From a virus, in IMG/VR virus record IMGVR_UViG_3300022939_000089, positions 1 through 30,117 of that record: 30,117 bases of DNA; one strand, given 5' to 3'. The notes under the pieces are model-generated. The model was not told where the DNA came from, did no database searches, and worked only from the letters and a program-made list of their open reading frames with translations. Each line of letters begins with the position of its first letter. Position 1 is the stretch's first letter. A program made the translations under genes and the position numbers. Shown one piece after another: positions 25,716 through 30,117 of the stretch.

Positions 25716-26890
25716 TAATTTTTCCCTTCGTAGATTCGGTTATGAGTATCTTGACACATAACAAAGGTTGTACACTTACTTAGTCTTTTTAGCTTTGACG
25801 CTCCAACATAAGTACAAGTGCTCCTAATACCACCCAAAATATTTTGAACAGTCATTTCTACGGGGCCCTGATATGGAACCATTACTTCTCTACCTTCTGA
25901 TGAACGATAGTTCTTTAATCCACCAGAATGCTTTCTATTTGCAGTCTCTGAACTCATTCCATAAAAATGCACAAATTGTTTGGAATAAATCGATTTCTTG
26001 GTTGGTGTAGTAAAATCATTCTTAGTGGCATAAACCAATACCTCATCTGTCTCATACCATTTTTCAATGATTTCACCACCCCCTTCATTATGGCCGGCAA
26101 ACATTCCGCCTAACATAACAAAATCTGCGCCACCAGCAAATGCTTTGGCTATGTCGCCAGGAGTTGTGCAACCACCATCAGCAATAATATGCCCACCAAG
26201 CCCATGAGCAGCATCCGCACACTCAATGACTGCGGATAATTGAGGATAACCAACACCAGTTTGTATACGGGTCGTACAAACTGAACCAGGCCCGATCCCA
26301 ACTTTGACAATATCTGCTCCATTTAGTATTAACTCCTGTGTTTGATCTGCTGTAACTACATTACCGGCAATAATTACTAATTCTGGAAATGTGCTTCTCA
26401 GTTCTGATATGAAATTGACAAATCTCTCTGTGTATCCATTTGCCACATCCACGCAGACATATGATATTTTATTATCTGTCATTTCATAAACTTTGCGAAA
26501 CTTATTCAAATCTTCTTCCACAATGCCCATAGAATATGCTGTATGTGTAGGACGCCATGGATAGTTTGGATTATCAAAGAAATCCACCAACTCTGGAACT
26601 TTATAATTTTTCTTTAAACAAGTAAACAATCCTAATTTACCCAAAACATCTGCCATCTTGAATGTTCCAACACCATCCATATTAGCAGCCATGATAGGAA
26701 TGCCTTCATAATGATAATCTTTATGTGCTGGATATCCATGTGGAAGTTCAGACGAAGTATATGTTGGTCTGTAGTTTCTAAATATGAACCTTCGTGTGAG
26801 ATCAACTTCTTTACGACTTGTCAAAGCACTTCTTTTTGGTCGAATAAGGACACTACTGTAATCAAGTTTTAACTCTGGTTCAATTCTCAT
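25715..26890 (-). CDS. guaC: GMP reductase
   Basis: GMP reductase converts GMP to IMP and ammonia with NADPH, letting guanine nucleotides re-enter adenine synthesis. Signatures: [12 protein letters not shown] and [11 protein letters not shown] (N-terminal), [14 protein letters not shown] with the catalytic Cys, [48 protein letters not shown], and FYGMSS, then [23 protein letters not shown] (quoted in parts). These separate it from IMP dehydrogenase, and there are no CBS domains. At 391 aa it is longer than E. coli GuaC (347), with extra residues around 35-60. It is coupled to its neighbours by TAATG on both sides. Confidence 0.92.
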   Translation of the reverse strand: MRIEPELKLDYSSVLIRPKRSALTSRKEVDLTRRFIFRNYRPTYTSSELPHGYPAHKDYHYEGIPIMAANMDGVGTFKMADVLGKLGLFTCLKKNYKVPELVDFFDNPNYPWRPTHTAYSMGIVEEDLNKFRKVYEMTDNKISYVCVDVANGYTERFVNFISELRSTFPELVIIAGNVVTADQTQELILNGADIVKVGIGPGSVCTTRIQTGVGYPQLSAVIECADAAHGLGGHIIADGGCTTPGDIAKAFAGGADFVMLGGMFAGHNEGGGEIIEKWYETDEVLVYATKNDFTTPTKKSIYSKQFVHFYGMSSETANRKHSGGLKNYRSSEGREVMVPYQGPVEMTVQNILGGIRSTCTYVGASKLKRLSKCTTFVMCQDTHNRIYEGKN

Positions 26891-27480
26891 TATACATCCA
26901 ACTCAAACTGAATGTTAGATATGGCCTCTTCGATCCAATCCCACTGTAAGTTATTCATCTGTTCCCATGAGGCTTCCCAATCGTCTGGCTGTTCTTCGCC
27001 CTTTTCATCTTCATCCCAATAAAATTCCAAGTCATATTCTTCAAAATCATCTGACTCAAGACGAATATCTTCAAAACATTCTCCACCAAAATACACAGAA
27101 GAACCAAAAAAGTTTGGCATTTCATCTTCATACGAAACTGTGAAGATTGCATTTTTATCCACCTCATATGCCTCTTCTGCAATTCTTTCATAGAGATATT
27201 CTGGAATATCCCAGGCAGAACATGTAGATAACATTTCATCATCGGCATCTTGAATGTTACACCATTTTGCACCAATATTGTCAATATACCAACCTCTGGT
27301 GCTTGTAAATTCTTCATCTATATCTGTCCAAAACATTTCATGAATTGGTTTGTAAAAATCATATTCAGAGGGCCTCTCATCTTCTGGATATGTCATTTTA
27401 CTTACTAAGTCTTTCCACCATTGCTTTACTTCATCATTTCCTTGATGTAAAGTTAATGTTGCATATACGTTATTTGCCAT
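26890..27480 (-). CDS. Acidic protein, YubB/DUF1281-like (196 aa)
   Basis: It begins MANNVYATLTLHQGNDEVKQ and contains WYIDNIGAKWCNIQDADDEM and LSTCSAWDIPEYLYERIAEE. The 'N......N....W...N.G.KW......S.AW..P......' order recalls the ferredoxin-like YubB domain found on plasmids and phages. It is strongly acidic (FDE/WDE/EDE runs) and could mimic DNA, but this is inference. Its last codons join the GMP reductase start (TAATG). Confidence 0.6.
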   Translation of the reverse strand: MANNVYATLTLHQGNDEVKQWWKDLVSKMTYPEDERPSEYDFYKPIHEMFWTDIDEEFTSTRGWYIDNIGAKWCNIQDADDEMLSTCSAWDIPEYLYERIAEEAYEVDKNAIFTVSYEDEMPNFFGSSVYFGGECFEDIRLESDDFEEYDLEFYWDEDEKGEEQPDDWEASWEQMNNLQWDWIEEAISNIQFELDV

Positions 27481-27481
27481 T

Positions 27482-27646
27482 TTAATCTCCTATAACTTCT
27501 TCTTCAAATTCACTTTCATCGGGATTGATAATAATTTTTACGGTATCTCCATCAATGGACAAAAATACTGTTTTTATATCTGGCCATTGTTGTATTGATT
27601 CTTCATCAATCACTTCCAGTTTCTTAAAATTTCCCAATCTAACCAT
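27482..27646 (-). CDS. Hypothetical small acidic protein (54 aa)
   Basis: It begins MVRLGNFKKLEVIDEESIQQ and has VFLSIDGDTVKIIINPDESE and an acidic end. It overlaps the MazG-like gene by 8 nt and ends just before the ATG of the acidic YubB-like gene, whose ribosome site (GGAG) lies in its last codons. Function unknown. Confidence 0.6.
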   Translation of the reverse strand: MVRLGNFKKLEVIDEESIQQWPDIKTVFLSIDGDTVKIIINPDESEFEEEVIGD

Positions 27647-27917
27647 CGATCAAATCACTCCACTTTTTTAGTTTATCTCTCTTTATCTCTGACCTCTCAG
27701 CAATTTCTTTATGTGTCACAATTCCATGATCTATCATCAGTTCAATCATACACTGAACATCACCAATCTCTTCTATTAGAGTTTTTCGTTTCTCTTCCCA
27801 GATTTCTTCTCTATATCTGAATTTTCGAATAATTTTACTACAAGCCTGTGTCAGTTCTCCACATTCTTCCATAGTGATAGTCATTAGTTGTTGTAATTTG
27901 TTTAATGGTTTTCCCAT
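27639..27917 (-). CDS. MazG-like nucleotide pyrophosphohydrolase (92 aa)
   Basis: The all-alpha NTP-PPase motifs are visible: TITMEECGELTQACSKIIR gives the ExxE metal site and LIEEIGDVQCMIELMID gives the second E..D site. MazG-like enzymes hydrolyse (d)NTPs to monophosphates and may lower alarmone or non-standard nucleotide levels. Phage versions are common in marine viruses. It heads the operon with GMP reductase and lipase, behind the promoter at 27948-27976, which suggests a nucleotide-metabolism unit. Substrate unproven. Confidence 0.8.
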   Translation of the reverse strand: MGKPLNKLQQLMTITMEECGELTQACSKIIRKFRYREEIWEEKRKTLIEEIGDVQCMIELMIDHGIVTHKEIAERSEIKRDKLKKWSDLIDG

Positions 27918-27947
27918 AAATAAATCCTTTCAAATAATAATATTTTC

Positions 27948-27976
27948 ACTATATACTATTTCAAGTCGCCTGTCAA
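27948..27976 (-). promoter_or_regulatory. Sigma-70-type promoter
   Basis: TTGACA (27976-27971), 17-nt spacer, TATAGT (27953-27948), driving the MazG-like, YubB-like, GMP reductase and lipase genes. Confidence 0.85.
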
Positions 27977-27983
27977 TAACTAT

Positions 27984-27991
27984 TATAAATA
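27984..27991 (+). promoter_or_regulatory. T4-type late promoter of the fibre gene
   Basis: A perfect TATAAATA lies 24 nt before the ATG at 28016, and is divergent from the early-type promoter at 27948-27976. No -35 element is needed for T4-type late promoters. Confidence 0.75.
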
Positions 27992-28015
27992 AAAGACAGA
28001 ATATGGAACCAATAA

Positions 28016-30117
28016 ATGGCAACTAATTTAACTGAATATGTAAATCCTCAAAACTTCTCAACTGTCTGGATATATCACACCCCAGATTCAGATCTTGACG
28101 GAGATCAGAATCCCGAAGTTCCTTCGAATCTTCAGACACTATCATTTGTCAAAGGGACTTGGACTCTAGTAATAGATGGAGTGGTTAAAGTACAAAACGT
28201 AGCATTCAATGGAGCTCCAGAATTTTCTCAGCTCGATGGTTCAAAGTTTGTATTGGGGGATTTAATAGAAGATGAAATTTATACAAAAGTAACAACAACA
28301 GCAGTCACAGTAGACAAAGATATTCCAGCACAAATCTTTGACGCGCAAATTGTAGGTAGTGGAAGAAATCCAACAACAGCATGGGTCGAAGGAAATGCAG
28401 ACGGAAGCTTTTCGGCGGCAGGGGATATTTGGAGCACTTTAACTGATGGTGAAACTTGGGGGATTATATACGATAATACAATATTAACTTCAAATAATAC
28501 CGCATTAACATATGATGGATATTATGATGGAGCTGTGGATAAACCATATTTTGAAGCTGCGGATGGCACACTATACATTAGATGGCAATCCTCATATTCT
28601 CAAGGCGGAGCAACTGCATATAAAGTTAAAAAAATAATTCCAGCTAGAGTTGAAACTGTTATTGAAAATCAGACAACTAATGAAGAAAGTAGATATAAAT
28701 TTTATAATGTAGAAGGAATTATTCCTTCAGAAGTAAATAATTTCCGAGCAAGAGCAGTAGTTGTTCTCCCGCATCACATATCTCAAAGAACTGTTGCAAA
28801 ACGTCAAGGAAATTATTCTGGGCCTGCTCTGATTTTAGACACAAGCCACATGAGAGTTGTTTTGAACATGTCTCAGGCACTATTAGAAATCGAAGATTTG
28901 AAAGAAAATTATGGAATCGAAGCAAGGGCTCATCCAGTTGAATTACAAATAGGAGCAGAATTCGTGCAAATCTCAAGCAATCAAGTTGTAGATCTTAATA
29001 CTTTTGGAGCAGATCAAAATCATATTTTACAATATGACTCCATTACAGAAAGATATGAAACTAAAATTCCCAACACTTCTACTATTGTAGAGGGTACAAA
29101 TTTATATTATACAGATGGAAGAGTGCAAAATGTGGTTCGAAGCCAACTGACTACAGATGATGTAAAAGAAGGTGACAATAATCTTTATCTAAATGGAGCG
29201 GGAACAACTGACGATTTAACGGAAGGAACGGTTAAACTTTATCTAAATGGAGCGGGAACAACTGACGATTTAACTGAGGGATCGACTAATCTTTACTATA
29301 CAGCCGCAAGAGCAGATTCGCGTATTACAGCAATACTACAAGATGATGATACTTTTGCTGCTGCAAGTGCAACAAATATTGCTAGCAGTGAAAGCATTAA
29401 GGCATATGTAGATACTGCAATTTCAAATCTTGTAGATTCTGCTCCAGACGCTCTCAATACACTAAATGAACTAGCTGCAGCAATTAATGATGACGCAGCT
29501 GTTTATGACACCATAATTGAGAGAATTACCACGCTCGAGACTGACTTATCAACAACAATTGATAATCTTACTATTACAACATACGGAGATACCGCACCAA
29601 CCGATCCACAACCGGGCGAACTTTGGTTTGATACTGCAACTGCCGGCGAATTGTTAATGTGGGATGGGTTTAGTTGGATACAATTAACTGGAGTTGTTGG
29701 TAGTCCAGCATCAGGCGGGGGTGGTGGTTCTACTGACTTGTCGGGATATGTAACAACCACTGCATTAAATACTGCAATCCAAGACATGGTAGAATTTTCA
29801 GATTTATCTGTTGTAACTGCAACTGCTTCTGGTGGCGGTGCATTAGCGTATAGTGCTACAACTGGCCAATTTACATTCACTCCAGCGGTTGGGCCAGACT
29901 TAACTGGATATGCAACTGAAACATATGTCGATGATGCAATTTTAGAGATTACTGGAGCAACAGAAATTCCAGATGATATTAATGATTTGACGGATGTTGA
30001 TGGAATTATTCCAACTTCTCTTACAGATTTAGGCATCACAGATGGAACTAATGGTCAAGTTTTATCAACTGATGGAAGCGGAACATTTAGTTTTATTGAC
30101 ACTGCTACTTCTCTTAC
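28016..30117 (+). CDS. Large tail-fibre/structural protein, 3' end missing (700 aa visible)
   Basis: The open frame runs from MATNLTEYVNPQNFSTVWIY off the right edge. The N-terminal 300 residues include baseplate/neck-like blocks (ARAVVVLPHHISQRTVAKRQ). Then come fibre features: tandem NLYLNGAGTTDDLTEG/NLYYT repeats near residues 390-425, a 'D..TFAAAS..NIAS' coiled region, GDTAPTDPQPGELWFDT and WDGFSWIQL (the 'G..AP..P..GdlWfdt....l...dG..W' fibre motif), a SGGGGGST hinge, and repeated T-G-Y-x-T segments. Such fibres recognise hosts. GGAA lies 7 nt upstream. The exact position (proximal or distal fibre) is not decided. Confidence 0.8.
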   Translation, partial: MATNLTEYVNPQNFSTVWIYHTPDSDLDGDQNPEVPSNLQTLSFVKGTWTLVIDGVVKVQNVAFNGAPEFSQLDGSKFVLGDLIEDEIYTKVTTTAVTVDKDIPAQIFDAQIVGSGRNPTTAWVEGNADGSFSAAGDIWSTLTDGETWGIIYDNTILTSNNTALTYDGYYDGAVDKPYFEAADGTLYIRWQSSYSQGGATAYKVKKIIPARVETVIENQTTNEESRYKFYNVEGIIPSEVNNFRARAVVVLPHHISQRTVAKRQGNYSGPALILDTSHMRVVLNMSQALLEIEDLKENYGIEARAHPVELQIGAEFVQISSNQVVDLNTFGADQNHILQYDSITERYETKIPNTSTIVEGTNLYYTDGRVQNVVRSQLTTDDVKEGDNNLYLNGAGTTDDLTEGTVKLYLNGAGTTDDLTEGSTNLYYTAARADSRITAILQDDDTFAAASATNIASSESIKAYVDTAISNLVDSAPDALNTLNELAAAINDDAAVYDTIIERITTLETDLSTTIDNLTITTYGDTAPTDPQPGELWFDTATAGELLMWDGFSWIQLTGVVGSPASGGGGGSTDLSGYVTTTALNTAIQDMVEFSDLSVVTATASGGGALAYSATTGQFTFTPAVGPDLTGYATETYVDDAILEITGATEIPDDINDLTDVDGIIPTSLTDLGITDGTNGQVLSTDGSGTFSFIDTATSL
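29183..29274 (+). repeat. 54-bp tandem repeat inside the fibre gene
   Basis: Two copies of a 38-bp identical segment, 29183-29220 and 29237-29274, lie 54 bp (18 codons) apart. The frame is kept and encodes two NLYLNGAGTTDDLTEG-like units; a diverged third unit with LYYT follows. DNA-level identity suggests recent duplication. Confidence 0.85.

Noticed and set aside
28719-28976. Minus-strand frames inside the fibre gene, including one of 178 codons at 29503-30039
   Set aside because: They are antisense shadows of a continuous 700-codon plus-strand gene with fibre motifs and a late promoter.

Overview
The window looks like part of a large lytic tailed-phage genome, probably a T4-like marine myovirus. 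The DNA is AT-rich and densely packed with small, overlapping genes (ATGA, TGATG and TAATG junctions). It has a block of six tRNA genes, two peptidoglycan hydrolases, an incomplete tail-fibre-type gene behind a TATAAATA late-promoter motif, and many host-like auxiliary genes. No terminase, capsid or polymerase gene lies in the window, so the phage and T4-like calls are inference. The host cannot be named. A SbmA/BacA relative and GANTC sites (the CcrM methylation target) in half of the early-type promoters hint at an alphaproteobacterium, but only weakly.

Layout. (1) 1-4410, minus strand: a canonical promoter (4382-4410) fires straight into tRNA-Arg. The transcript interleaves tRNAs (Arg, Gly, Pro, Asn, Thr, Leu), two structured non-tRNA segments, a SET-domain methyltransferase, a Mom-like DNA-modification protein and an M15 endolysin. 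(2) 4407-9075, minus: small early-type genes in short operons, each headed by TTGACW-N17-TATATT-like promoters. They include a SprT-like metalloprotein, an RMF-like ribosome-hibernation protein and a single-repeat Na+/phosphate cotransporter protein. (3) 9173-10466, plus: an island of small genes, among them a stand-alone sigma-70 region 4 protein. (4) 10805-12107: a mostly non-coding zone with a bidirectional terminator, one Cys-rich gene, and an orphan RNA gene of about 280 nt with its own promoter and terminator. (5) 12108-18243, minus (glutaredoxin on plus): small genes, an adenine-type methyltransferase, a YkuK-type RNase H-fold protein, a SleB-type cell-wall hydrolase and an AbrB-like protein. 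(6) 18283-22022, minus: a tightly coupled membrane operon encoding ExbB/TolQ-like, ExbD/TolR-like with a novel C-terminal domain, a two-TM protein, a SbmA/BacA-like transporter, a TM/coiled-coil protein and ClpP. A secreted ClpP-fold protein is divergent on the plus strand. (7) 22865-27976, minus: conserved small phage proteins, a class 3 lipase, GMP reductase and a MazG-like pyrophosphohydrolase. (8) 28016-end, plus: the fibre gene.

Working model. Host-sigma promoters drive early takeover genes (sigma region 4, RMF-like, small proteins). The nucleotide genes (GMP reductase, MazG-like, glutaredoxin) would supply DNA synthesis. The envelope genes (phosphate transporter, SbmA-like, ExbB/D-like, lipase, SleB, M15) would remodel the cell surface and finally lyse it. 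TATAAATA-type motifs mark late transcription. The most unusual items are the ExbB/ExbD/SbmA membrane operon, the sigma region 4 protein, the orphan RNA, and the repeated promoter-leader cassettes.
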